Of a stretch of DNA of 32,156 bases, positions 1-8,718 are shown piece by piece; position 1 is the stretch's first letter, and each line of letters starts with the position of its first letter. Origin of the DNA: Bifidobacterium breve (GTDB taxonomy: Bacteria > Actinomycetota > Thermoleophilia > Gaiellales > F1-60-MAGs149); the NCBI GenBank assembly GCA_945877865.1, contig CAMDVX010000006.1, positions 1-32,156 of the forward strand. The letters are read 5' to 3'. The translations under genes and the position numbers were made by a program. The notes beneath the pieces are model-generated. The model made no database searches, was not told where the DNA came from, and was given only the letters and a program-made list of their open reading frames with translations.

Positions 1-93
1 ATTCGCCAGCTGCGCGCGATCGGGCTAGAGCCCTCGTCGCTTGAGCAGCTGTTCGCTGGCGCAGCGCGCCTCATGCCGCGCGCACGCGGGTGA
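1..93 (+). CDS. 3' end of an unidentified CDS truncated by the window start (…IRQLRAIGLEPSSLEQLFAGAARLMPRARG*)
   Basis: Frame 1 is open from base 1 to TGA at 91-93; plausible protein composition but too short to assign. Confidence 0.35.
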   Translation: MRQLRAIGLEPSSLEQLFAGAARLMPRARG

Positions 94-452
94 CGTCAGC
101 CGAACCCGCCTCGGCGCCATCCGTCCGCCCACAACGCCCAACGCACGCCGCCGATCGCGACCCGCGTTGCCTCGGTCGCGGCCTCGACGCGCCGCTGCCC
201 ACCGCCGAGCAACCGAGCGAGCGTGGAGGCGTGGCTGCCGCCGCGAGCGGGCCGATCAGGTCGGCCACGCCTCTGGCCTGGAGCGAGGCGGGGAAGAAGA
301 ACGAGAGCCGCGACCGCCCCCCAGCGAGGCGCGGGAGCTCAGGCGAAGCCATCACGGGTGGAGCACCTGCAGGCGATCGGCCCGAGTCGTTACGCGGTCG
401 TTGCGGGCCGGGTTGGCGGCTCTCCCATGACGTTGATGTGGACCGTCAGGTG

Positions 453-488
453 CAGCGTGTTGGAGGCCATTGCGAGCCTCCAACGCTG
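453..488. other. Strong inverted repeat / hairpin upstream of hppA
   Basis: CAGC-gt-GTTGGAGGC (453-467), 8-nt loop, GCCTCCAACGCTG (476-488): 9 perfect bp plus 4 more beyond a 2-nt bulge. Confidence 0.5.
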
Positions 489-670
489 GCCCGAACCAGA
501 TCAGGTCACGCGGTTGCGGATGAGCCCCGCCTCTCAAAGGGGCATCCCATCCGCGTTCAAGACCCCCAACCGTAGACGACGTGTGGCCGCTGCGCACGGA
601 CCCACTTGATACCCTCCGGCGGCTGCCCATCCGGGTGGGTGTCCCGAGTTCAAGGAGCTTCTCCGACCTG

Positions 671-2788
671 ATGTCCACGCTCTTCAACGAACACGCAGTG
701 CTCATAGCGCTGGTCTGTGGCGTCATCACCGTTCTCTACGGGCTGATTCTGACCCGTTGGGTTCTGTCCAAGCCAGATGGCGACGACAAGATGCGCAAGA
801 TCGCCGCAGCCATTCAGGAGGGCGCGTCCGCCTACCTGAGCCGCCAGTATCGAACGGTCGCCATCGTTGCCGCAGTCTTGGCACTCGTGCTCGCGTTCGT
901 CCCGCACCTCGGTGGCTGGAAGGTCGCCGTCGGCTTCCTGATCGGCGCAGTCCTGTCGGCCGCCGCCGGCTTCATCGGCATGAACGTCGCCGTGCGGGCC
1001 AACGTGCGGACAGCGGAGGCAGCCAAGAAGGGTCTCGGACCCGCACTTGACGTCGCCTTCAAGGGCGGCACCGTCACCGGCATCCTCGTCGTTGGCCTCG
1101 GCCTGATCGGCGTTGCTGGCTACTACGGGCTGCTGCTCGCGCTCGACTGCACCCAGAGCGAGGCCCTCACCGGCCTCGTTGGCCTCGGCTTCGGCGGCTC
1201 GCTGATCAGCGTGTTTGCACGCGTTGGCGGCGGCATCTTCACGAAGGGCGCTGATGTCGGCGCCGACCTCGTCGGCAAGATCGAAGCCGGCATTCCCGAG
1301 GACGACCCGCGCAACCCGGCTGTGATCGCTGACAACGTCGGCGACAACGTCGGCGACGACGCCGGCATGGCTGCTGACCTGTTCGAGACCTACGCGGTCT
1401 CGATCGTCGCCGCAATGCTCCTGCTCAACCAGCTGACGGACGGCAATAGTGCCCTCGTTGGCCTGCCGCTGGTCCTCGCGGGCCTCTCCGGCCTTGCGTC
1501 GATCGTCGGCACGCTCCTCGTGCGCGTCAAGGAGGGCGGCTCGGTGATGGGTGCCCTGTACCGCGGCGTGATCGTCAGCGCCGTTATCTCGGGCCTGCTC
1601 TTCATCCCCGCGATCTTCAGCCTCGATAGCGCGATCGTCGCCAACAGCCTCGCCTTCAGCGGCGCGTCGACCGGCAAGATCTTTGGCTGCGCCATGATCG
1701 GCCTCGTCATCACGGCTCTGCTGATGGTGATCACCGAGTACTACACGGGCAGCAAGTGGAAGCCCGTCAAGGACATCGCTGAGGCCTCCACGACCGGACA
1801 CGCCACGAACATCATCAGTGGCCTCGGCTTCTCGATGCAGGCCACGGCTGCTCCGGTGGTTGTGATCGGTGGCGGAATTCTGCTTGCCAACTGGTTCGCG
1901 GGTCTAGCCGGCATCGCCATCGCCGTCGTTGCGATGCTCTCGATGGCCGGTGTGATCATCGCGCTTGATGCGTTCGGTCCTGTGACTGACAATGCCGGTG
2001 GCATCGCCGAGATGGCCGGTCTGCCTGAAGAGGTGCGCAACAACGTGACCGATCCGCTCGACTCGGTCGGCAACACGACGAAGGCCGTCACCAAGGGCTA
2101 CGCGATCGGATCGGCTGCACTGGCCGCCGTCATCCTGTTCGCGTCGTATCGTGACGAGCTCGTTGCCCAGCTCAACGGCGCGGGCAAGGAGACGATCGCC
2201 AACGCGCTGCGCTTCGACCTGTCCGACCCATGGGTCATCGTCGGTCTGCTGGTCGGCGGCGCGATGCCGTTCGTGTTCGCCTCGTTCTGCATCAGCGCTG
2301 TCGGCAAGGCCGGCAAGGCCATCGTCGAGGAGGTGCGTCGGCAGTTCCGCGAGAAGCCGGGCATCATGGACTACACGGAGGAGCCAGAGTACGGAACCTG
2401 CGTTGACATCGTGACGCGCACAGCGCTCCGCGAGATGCTCGTCCCGGCCGCAATTCCTGTGGTCGTGCCGATCCTCGTCGGACTCCTCGTGATCTGGACC
2501 GATAACGCGCTCCAGATGCTCGGTGGGCTGCTCGTCGGCACGATCGTCACCGGCCTGTTCCTGGCCATCTCGATGACGTCTGGCGGCGGTGCGTGGGACA
2601 ACGCCAAGAAGCTCATCGAGGACGGCGCGCATGGCGGCAAGGGCTCGATTGCCCACCAGGCTGCCATCACGGGTGACACCGTCGGTGATCCCTACAAGGA
2701 CACGGCCGGCCCGGCGATTAATCCGATGATCAAGATCGCGAACATCGTCGCCATCCTGATCATTCCGCTGCTCGTCGCACTGGTCTAG
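671..2788 (+). CDS. hppA: Membrane-bound proton-translocating pyrophosphatase, K+-independent type
   Basis: Multi-TM protein with [47 protein letters not shown] and the [18 protein letters not shown] motif (Lys = K+-independent class). ATG at 671 preceded by GGAG; chosen over the upstream ORF start at 581. Confidence 0.97.
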   Translation: MSTLFNEHAVLIALVCGVITVLYGLILTRWVLSKPDGDDKMRKIAAAIQEGASAYLSRQYRTVAIVAAVLALVLAFVPHLGGWKVAVGFLIGAVLSAAAGFIGMNVAVRANVRTAEAAKKGLGPALDVAFKGGTVTGILVVGLGLIGVAGYYGLLLALDCTQSEALTGLVGLGFGGSLISVFARVGGGIFTKGADVGADLVGKIEAGIPEDDPRNPAVIADNVGDNVGDDAGMAADLFETYAVSIVAAMLLLNQLTDGNSALVGLPLVLAGLSGLASIVGTLLVRVKEGGSVMGALYRGVIVSAVISGLLFIPAIFSLDSAIVANSLAFSGASTGKIFGCAMIGLVITALLMVITEYYTGSKWKPVKDIAEASTTGHATNIISGLGFSMQATAAPVVVIGGGILLANWFAGLAGIAIAVVAMLSMAGVIIALDAFGPVTDNAGGIAEMAGLPEEVRNNVTDPLDSVGNTTKAVTKGYAIGSAALAAVILFASYRDELVAQLNGAGKETIANALRFDLSDPWVIVGLLVGGAMPFVFASFCISAVGKAGKAIVEEVRRQFREKPGIMDYTEEPEYGTCVDIVTRTALREMLVPAAIPVVVPILVGLLVIWTDNALQMLGGLLVGTIVTGLFLAISMTSGGGAWDNAKKLIEDGAHGGKGSIAHQAAITGDTVGDPYKDTAGPAINPMIKIANIVAILIIPLLVALV

Positions 2789-2801
2789 CACGCTGCTCGG
2801 G

Positions 2802-2831
2802 CGGCCCCGTCGGCTCAGGCCGGCGGGGCCG
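2802..2831. terminator. Hairpin between convergent hppA and SDR genes, probably a bidirectional terminator
   Basis: CGGCCCCGTCGGC-TCAG-GCCGGCGGGGCCG: 13-bp stem with one G-U and a 4-nt loop; no long U tract. Confidence 0.7.
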
Positions 2832-2851
2832 TCTGCGTTTACGGCAGCGTT

Positions 2852-3565
2852 TCAGATGCCGGCGAGGAGGCCGCCATCGACCGGCAGTGCGACGCCGGTG
2901 ACCCACGCGGCCTCGTCGGAGCCGAGGTACACGAACGCGTCGGCGACGTCCCGCGGGCTGCCGAGCCGGCCGGCCGGATGCAGCGCCGTCGCGTAGGCGC
3001 GGACAGCGTCCGGATCGTCTTGGCCTGCCAAAAAGGCCTCGAGCATGGGCGTCTCGGTGAAGCCGGGGCAGATGCAGTTAGCGCGTACGCCGTACGGAGC
3101 TCCATCGAGGGCGATCGTCTTGGCGAGCATGACGATGCCGGCCTTGGTGGCGCAGTACGCAGCCTGATTAGCCGAACCGTCAAGCCCGACGACCGAGCCC
3201 GTCAGCAGGACCGTGCCCTTCGCTGCGACGAGGTGCGGCCAGGCCGCCCGCACAAATCGGTGCGCGCTCGTCAGGTTCGTCGCAATGACGTCGTCCCAGA
3301 CATCGTCAGCGAGCTCCCAGAGCGCTCCGACGCAGGGCCGTGCCGCGTTGAGCACGAGGAGGTCAAGGCCGCCGAGAGCGGTCGCGGCAAACGCGACCGC
3401 CGCGGTTACCGCGCTGCCACTGCGGATGTCGCAGACGACATCGCCGCCGTCAAGGTCGGCAACGATGCAGCGCGCACCCTCCTCGCTAAACCGCTCCGCA
3501 ATGGCCGCGCCAATGCCCGAGGCGCCACCGGTGATTAAGGCGCGCTTCCCTGCCAGTCGGTTCAT
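2852..3565 (-). CDS. SDR-family oxidoreductase
   Basis: N-terminal TGGASGIGAAIA, NAA, YCATK active site, C-terminal PVDGG. Start ATG 3565 (MNRLAGKRALITGG) has TAGGCT 6 nt upstream. Confidence 0.93.
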   Translation of the reverse strand: MNRLAGKRALITGGASGIGAAIAERFSEEGARCIVADLDGGDVVCDIRSGSAVTAAVAFAATALGGLDLLVLNAARPCVGALWELADDVWDDVIATNLTSAHRFVRAAWPHLVAAKGTVLLTGSVVGLDGSANQAAYCATKAGIVMLAKTIALDGAPYGVRANCICPGFTETPMLEAFLAGQDDPDAVRAYATALHPAGRLGSPRDVADAFVYLGSDEAAWVTGVALPVDGGLLAGI

Positions 3566-3639
3566 CACCACAGCCTAGTACGACCCATCACGCCAAGCTG
3601 GTTCGAAGGATCCGTGCCTGTGGTTGCGCGGCTGCCCGG

Positions 3640-4923
3640 CTAGGTGGTCGGCAGCACGCGCAGGACAACCGGCTCGCCCTCGCAGAACGCGAGCTCTGCG
3701 ATCCGTGCGATCGCTCGTCGTGCAGCGCCCTCGGGTGCGGGATGCGTGACGATCACGAGCAGCGCCCGACCCTCTGCCGCGCGTTGGACGACGGAGTCGA
3801 TCGACACCGCCTCCTCGGCGAGGATCGTCGCGATGGCCGCCAGCACACCTGGCTCGTCACGCACGTCGAGGCGAAGGTACAGCGGCGACTCAACCTCAGC
3901 CGGTGGCACGATGGGGAGCGAGCGAAAGAAGCCGTCGGCCCGCAGAAAGCCGCTGTTGGAGGTACCGAGGACGCCCATGAGGTCGCCGATGACAGCCGAG
4001 GCGGTCTCGTCACCGCCGGCGCCGGGACCGACCAACGTGACCTCCCGAATAGCATCGCCCCGCAGCATCACAGCGTTGAACGAGCCGGCGACGGCGCTCA
4101 GCGGATGGGTGTGCGGAACGAGCGTAGGGGCGACGCCAACGACGACGCCAGCGGGGACCCGACGCGCCTGGCCAATCAGCTTGACGCTGTAGCCGAGATC
4201 GTTGGCAAACGCCACGTCGACTGAGTCGAGCGTATCGATGCCCTCGTGCGGAACGTCGTCAATGGTGACCCGCGTGTGGAAGGCAATGGAGGCGAGGATG
4301 GCAACCTTCGCAGCGGCGTCCGCGCCGGTGACATCCTCAGTTGGATCTGCCTCGGCGTAGCCAAGCCGCTGAGCCTCGGCGAGCACCGTGGCGTAGTCAG
4401 CGCCTTGCGCCATTGCCGTCAGCATGAAGTTCGTGGTGCCGTTGACGATGCCGAGCACGGCAGTAACCTCGCTCGCGATCATCGACTCACGGAGCACCTT
4501 GACGACCGGGATCGCGGCGCAGACGCTGGCCTCGAAGCGCAGCTGCACGCCATGCTGCTCGGCCGCAGCAAACAGCTCAGCGCCGTGGCGGGCGAGCAGC
4601 TGCTTATTGGCCGTGACCACCGACTTGCCGGCCGCGAAGAGCTCAAGCATCCACGTGCGCGTCGGTTCGACGCCACCCATCACCTCGGCGACCACGGCGA
4701 TGCCCGGGTCGTCCCGGATCACCGCGAAGTCCTCCGTCAGCAAACCGGCGGCAGGAGCGCCTGCGCGTGGTGCCGACGCATCGCGGACCAGCGCGCGGCG
4801 AATCGCGACCGGCGCGCCAACGACGCGGGTGACGTCCTCGCGCCGGGCGCGCAGCAGCCGGTCGACCGCCGAGCCGACGGTGCCGTAGCCGAGCAAACCG
4901 ATGCCGATGGGTGCGTTGCTCAT
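3640..4923 (-). CDS. hom: Homoserine dehydrogenase with C-terminal ACT domain
   Basis: GLLGYGTVGSAV, NGTTNFML, EADPTEDVTGADAAAK; ACT-like C terminus (LRLDVRDEPGVLAAIATILAEEAVSIDSVVQ). Start chosen at MSNAPIGIG. Confidence 0.96.
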   Translation of the reverse strand: MSNAPIGIGLLGYGTVGSAVDRLLRARREDVTRVVGAPVAIRRALVRDASAPRAGAPAAGLLTEDFAVIRDDPGIAVVAEVMGGVEPTRTWMLELFAAGKSVVTANKQLLARHGAELFAAAEQHGVQLRFEASVCAAIPVVKVLRESMIASEVTAVLGIVNGTTNFMLTAMAQGADYATVLAEAQRLGYAEADPTEDVTGADAAAKVAILASIAFHTRVTIDDVPHEGIDTLDSVDVAFANDLGYSVKLIGQARRVPAGVVVGVAPTLVPHTHPLSAVAGSFNAVMLRGDAIREVTLVGPGAGGDETASAVIGDLMGVLGTSNSGFLRADGFFRSLPIVPPAEVESPLYLRLDVRDEPGVLAAIATILAEEAVSIDSVVQRAAEGRALLVIVTHPAPEGAARRAIARIAELAFCEGEPVVLRVLPTT

Positions 4924-4963
4924 TGGATTCGTCAGCCTAGCGGTCGGGTACGGTTCCTGTTGC

Positions 4964-6034
4964 ATGTCGACGTCGCCTCGCAGCCTCGGATTGATTGAGC
5001 GCTATCGCGCCTGGCTGCCCGTGGACGCGGAGACCCCGATCGTGTCGCTCGGCGAGGGCTCGACGCCGCTTCTCCGCGCGCCGCGGCTGGGCGCGCGGCT
5101 CGGCGTCGACCTCTGGCTCAAGGTTGAAGGGGCAAATCCAACCGGCTCCTTCAAGGACCGTGGCATGACGATGGCGCTCTCGCGTGCGGCGCAGGCTGGG
5201 GCCAAGGCCGTCATCTGCGCCTCAACCGGCAATACGTCGGCCTCCGCCGCCGCCTACTCCGCACGGGCTGGGATCCGCTGCGTCGTCGTCATCCCAGGCG
5301 GGAAGGTCGCGCTCGGCAAGCTCGCTCAGGCACAGATCGCTGGGGCCAGCGTCGTCCAGATCGATGGCTCCTTCGACGATGCCCTGCGCCTCGTCCGCAT
5401 CATGTCCGATGAGCACCCGATCACCCTCGTCAATAACCTCAACCCCTATCGGCTAGAGGGTCAGAAGACGGCGGCCTGGGAGATCATCGAAGATCTTGGC
5501 CATGCGCCGGAGTGGACCTGCCTACCGGTCGGCAACGGGGGCAACATCACGGCCTACTGGCGCGGCTACTGCGAGGCGCATAGCCGTGGGGAGATCACGC
5601 GCCTGCCGCGGATGCTCGGCGCTCAGGCGGAGGGCTCCGCCGCCATGGTCCGTGGCGAGGACATCCTCCAGCCCGACACGATCGCTACCGCAATTCGCAT
5701 CGGCGTGCCGGTGCGTCGCGAGGAAGCGGGTGCGGCTGCGGTCGACTCCAACGGTGGGTTTGCCGCGGCGAGCGACCGCGAGATCCTCGATTGGTTCGGC
5801 CACGTGGTGCGGGATGAGGGCGTCTTCTGCGAGCCCTCAAGCGCAGCGTCGCTCGCCGGCTTGGCCAATGCCCGTGCCCGGGGCCTCGTAGCCGAGGGTG
5901 CGGAGGTCGTCTGCATCCTGACCGGCAACGGGCTGAAGGATCCAGATAACGCTATCGCTGAGAGCGCACCACCCATCACGATTCCCGCGGAGCGCTCTGC
6001 GCTAGAGCGCGTCGTGCTGGGCGACCACGCGTGA
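4964..6034 (+). CDS. thrC: Threonine synthase
   Basis: PLP-fold protein with GANPTGSFKDRGM (PLP Lys), ASTGNTSASAAAYSARAG, LPVGNGGNITAYWRGY; divergent from hom. Confidence 0.96.
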   Translation: MSTSPRSLGLIERYRAWLPVDAETPIVSLGEGSTPLLRAPRLGARLGVDLWLKVEGANPTGSFKDRGMTMALSRAAQAGAKAVICASTGNTSASAAAYSARAGIRCVVVIPGGKVALGKLAQAQIAGASVVQIDGSFDDALRLVRIMSDEHPITLVNNLNPYRLEGQKTAAWEIIEDLGHAPEWTCLPVGNGGNITAYWRGYCEAHSRGEITRLPRMLGAQAEGSAAMVRGEDILQPDTIATAIRIGVPVRREEAGAAAVDSNGGFAAASDREILDWFGHVVRDEGVFCEPSSAASLAGLANARARGLVAEGAEVVCILTGNGLKDPDNAIAESAPPITIPAERSALERVVLGDHA

Positions 6035-6888
6035 TCGCAGTCCTTGGCGGCCTCATCGCCGCCTGCACCTGGGGCACCTCCACGCTGTTTGCCAGCCGAG
6101 CCGCGCGCCAGATTGGTCCTGCCTCGACCCTCGCCTGGGTTGGCATCGTCGGTGTGACGTTCATCACGCCGATCGCTCTCTGGTACGGCATTCCGTTCGA
6201 TGCGACGTGGACGGATCTCGGTCTGCTGCTCGCGGCGGGTGTCGGTTCGGCCTTCGGACTGCGGCTGACCTACGCGGCGCTGGCTCGCGGCAAGGTGGGC
6301 GTCGTCGTGGCAATTACGAGCACCGAGGGTGCCGTCGCCGCGCTGATCGCGGTCATCGCGGGCGAGCGACTCGGGCTGCTGGGGGGGATCGGGATCGCTG
6401 TTGCCACGCTCGGCGTAATGGGCGTCGGCCTTGGCCGCCACGTCGATGACTCCGATCACGTCGCCCGCGACAATCGGCGCGCTGCGCTTACGGCGAGCGG
6501 TGCCGCGCTGGTCTTCGGCTCGTCGCTGTGGGCGTCGGGTGACGTCGCCCAGCGCGTCGGTGGGCCGTGGGTCGTCTTCAGCGCCCGCATCACAGCGGTG
6601 CTGACGATCGCGATTCCCTTGCTGCTGCGGCGGCAGCTGCAGTACGCCCGGCCAGGCATCCTGCTGGCCGGTGGTGCGGGCCTGATCGAGTCGATCGGGT
6701 TTCTGGGCTTCCTGTGGGGTGCCGCTGGAGGGCTCGGCATTGCCGCCGTGGTCGCGACGCAGTACGCGACCGTGGCAACGCTGCTCTCGTGGATCTTCCT
6801 CAAGGAGCGCCTGTCCCGCCTGCAGATCACGGGCGTGGCAACCGTGATCGCCGGCGTCATCCTGCTGACCGTGTCGAGGAGCGTCTGA
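6031..6888 (+). CDS. EamA/DMT-family transporter (first of a tandem pair)
   Basis: Ten-TM-like hydrophobic protein with two EamA-like halves; GTG start overlaps the thrC stop (GTGA). Confidence 0.85.
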   Translation: MIAVLGGLIAACTWGTSTLFASRAARQIGPASTLAWVGIVGVTFITPIALWYGIPFDATWTDLGLLLAAGVGSAFGLRLTYAALARGKVGVVVAITSTEGAVAALIAVIAGERLGLLGGIGIAVATLGVMGVGLGRHVDDSDHVARDNRRAALTASGAALVFGSSLWASGDVAQRVGGPWVVFSARITAVLTIAIPLLLRRQLQYARPGILLAGGAGLIESIGFLGFLWGAAGGLGIAAVVATQYATVATLLSWIFLKERLSRLQITGVATVIAGVILLTVSRSV

Positions 6889-7733
6889 TGGGCATCCTGC
6901 TGGGAGCGGTTGCAGCAGTCGTCTGGGGCTGTGCTGGCGTCGCTGGCGGATTGGCCGCTCGACGGCTCGGAGCGCGACAGACGCTGGCGTGGTCGATGCT
7001 GCTCAGCGTGATCGTGGCCGTGCCGCTGGCCCTGCTGTCTGGCGCCCCTGGCGAGCTCAGCCCCATCAACCTGCTTGGGCTCGTGACGGTCGCGACGGGC
7101 GGCCTCAGCGGCTTGATGCTCGTCTACGCGGCGATGCGGATGGGGAACATCTCGGTGGTGACGCCAATCTCCGCAGCCTACGGGGGCGTCGCAGCGATCC
7201 TCAGCGTGCTCACAGGGCAGACGCTGACGACCACGGCCATGCTGGCGCTGGCGGCTGCCGTGATCGGCGCCGTGTTGGCCTCACGCGGAGAATCCTCGAC
7301 GCCCGGTCTGGTCAACGCGCGGCCGGGACTCTCGGCGCTGCTAGCTGGCGGCGCTGCCATTGCCTGGGGAGTCCAGCTGTTCGTCGGCGGCGAGATCGGG
7401 GAGGCAGTCGGCCAGTCATGGGTCGTCGCGTTCATGCGGATGGCGGGCGTGATCGTGATCACGCTGCCGCTCGCCCTGCGTCGCGAGCTGGTCTTTGACA
7501 GGCAGGCGCTGCCGTTGGTGGCGATCGCTGGCATCGGCGAGGTCGCCGGATTTACGCTCTATCTCCTTGCCTCACGCTACGGCATTGCGGAGGCGTCGGT
7601 CATGACCAGCCAGTACGGCACCGTTGCTGCCGTGATCGGCGTGGTGATTCTGCGAGAGCGGCTGCAGGCGATCCAGCTCCTCGGCATCGCCATCATCGTC
7701 GTCGCCGTCGCTGCGCTGGCGCTCGCCGGCTAA
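6888..7733 (+). CDS. EamA/DMT-family transporter (second of a tandem pair)
   Basis: MGILLGAVAAVVWGCAGVAGGLAARRLG…; ATG overlaps the previous stop (TGATG). The longer ORF start at 6567 overlaps the upstream gene and is rejected. Confidence 0.85.
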   Translation: MGILLGAVAAVVWGCAGVAGGLAARRLGARQTLAWSMLLSVIVAVPLALLSGAPGELSPINLLGLVTVATGGLSGLMLVYAAMRMGNISVVTPISAAYGGVAAILSVLTGQTLTTTAMLALAAAVIGAVLASRGESSTPGLVNARPGLSALLAGGAAIAWGVQLFVGGEIGEAVGQSWVVAFMRMAGVIVITLPLALRRELVFDRQALPLVAIAGIGEVAGFTLYLLASRYGIAEASVMTSQYGTVAAVIGVVILRERLQAIQLLGIAIIVVAVAALALAG

Positions 7734-8224
7734 GCCGGCGTCAGGGCGGTCACGAGCGCCTCGCGCGTCGAGACCACCGCAGTCACGTCGTCGCCGAGGG
7801 CCGCTCGGCAGGCGCCAACAGCATCGTCAAGCGAGCCGTCGCCGGCTGCTACGGAGTTGAAGGCGCGAGCGCAGCCGAGCTGCTGCAGCATCAGCTCGAG
7901 CGCCTCCGGCGGCAGCGAGCTGGCACAGGCGAGGCGGCACCCAGAGCGCGAAGCGCGGCGGAGGAGCCCGTTGAGGTCCGGATCGGGTACGAGGTGGACC
8001 GGTGCGTGCGCCTCAAACCAGCGCGTCAGCTCGCTGCGCCAGTTGGCGACCTCGCTGCCCGCCCAGCCGTCGATGGCCGCTAAGGCACCTGGTGCATCGG
8101 TTGGCAGCGCCGCAGGGTCGAGGGGAGGCGTGCCGCCGAGCCGTCGCGAGAGGTAGTCCGCCGCTGCGGCGACGAGGGCGTCGACGCCGGTAAGCGCGCT
8201 GTCGGTGACGATCAGGTGATTCAT
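7730..8224 (-). CDS. Degenerate HAD-superfamily-like hypothetical protein
   Basis: LIVTDSALTG resembles HAD motif I; a CASSLPPEALELMLQQLG segment resembles motif II; no clear DD motif IV. ATG overlaps the VanZ stop. Confidence 0.55.
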   Translation of the reverse strand: MNHLIVTDSALTGVDALVAAAADYLSRRLGGTPPLDPAALPTDAPGALAAIDGWAGSEVANWRSELTRWFEAHAPVHLVPDPDLNGLLRRASRSGCRLACASSLPPEALELMLQQLGCARAFNSVAAGDGSLDDAVGACRAALGDDVTAVVSTREALVTALTPA

Positions 8225-8589
8225 GCGACTCCTCGCAGGTGAGTGACGCGCAGCAGGGCAAGGGAGACGAGGCCCACTCCGATGGCATCGATGGCAACAT
8301 CGTAAGGCGAGCCATGCCGAGTCGGTACGTACGTCTGGTGGAGCTCGTCGACCGCCGCGTAGACGAGGGCGATGATCGCGGCGCTGGGGAGTGCGCGTTC
8401 GAACGTGACGCTTTGGCCGCGCAGCCCAAGCAGACAGGCGCCGGCCAGCGCGCCGAAGACCGTGACGTGGGCGAGCTTGCGCAGCACCGTGTCGAGCGGT
8501 CCGGAGGCGATCGCCAAATCAGGTGTGGAGCTGAGGATCCAGATCACCGCAGCAATCGCGATGGCCGGAGTCCAGAGGAGAACGCGCAC
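8221..8589 (-). CDS. VanZ-like family membrane protein
   Basis: IWILSSTPDL…LRKLAHVTVFGALA…AAVDELHQTYVPTRHGSPYDVAIDAIGVGLV is characteristic of VanZ-like proteins. GTG 8589 with TAGGCT 7 nt upstream. Confidence 0.88.
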   Translation of the reverse strand: MRVLLWTPAIAIAAVIWILSSTPDLAIASGPLDTVLRKLAHVTVFGALAGACLLGLRGQSVTFERALPSAAIIALVYAAVDELHQTYVPTRHGSPYDVAIDAIGVGLVSLALLRVTHLRGVA

Positions 8590-8718
8590 GTTCGGAAGCC
8601 TATCGGCGCGTCCGACGCTGGGACGCGTTCGACCCGCGCCGAGTGAGGAGCGCAGGCCGTCTCGATCTGCGCGTTGGTCGACACACCTGCGGGAGGTCCA
8701 CAGAGCCATCGTCCACGC

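Noticed and set aside
41-609. Several overlapping ORFs before hppA
   Set aside because: Arg/Pro/Ala-rich translations with no family motif; probably noncoding apart from the partial CDS at 1-93.
650-1801. 383-aa minus-strand ORF opposite hppA (also 1904-2791)
   Set aside because: Shadow ORF from high GC; composition is charged low-complexity and the + strand gene is unambiguous.
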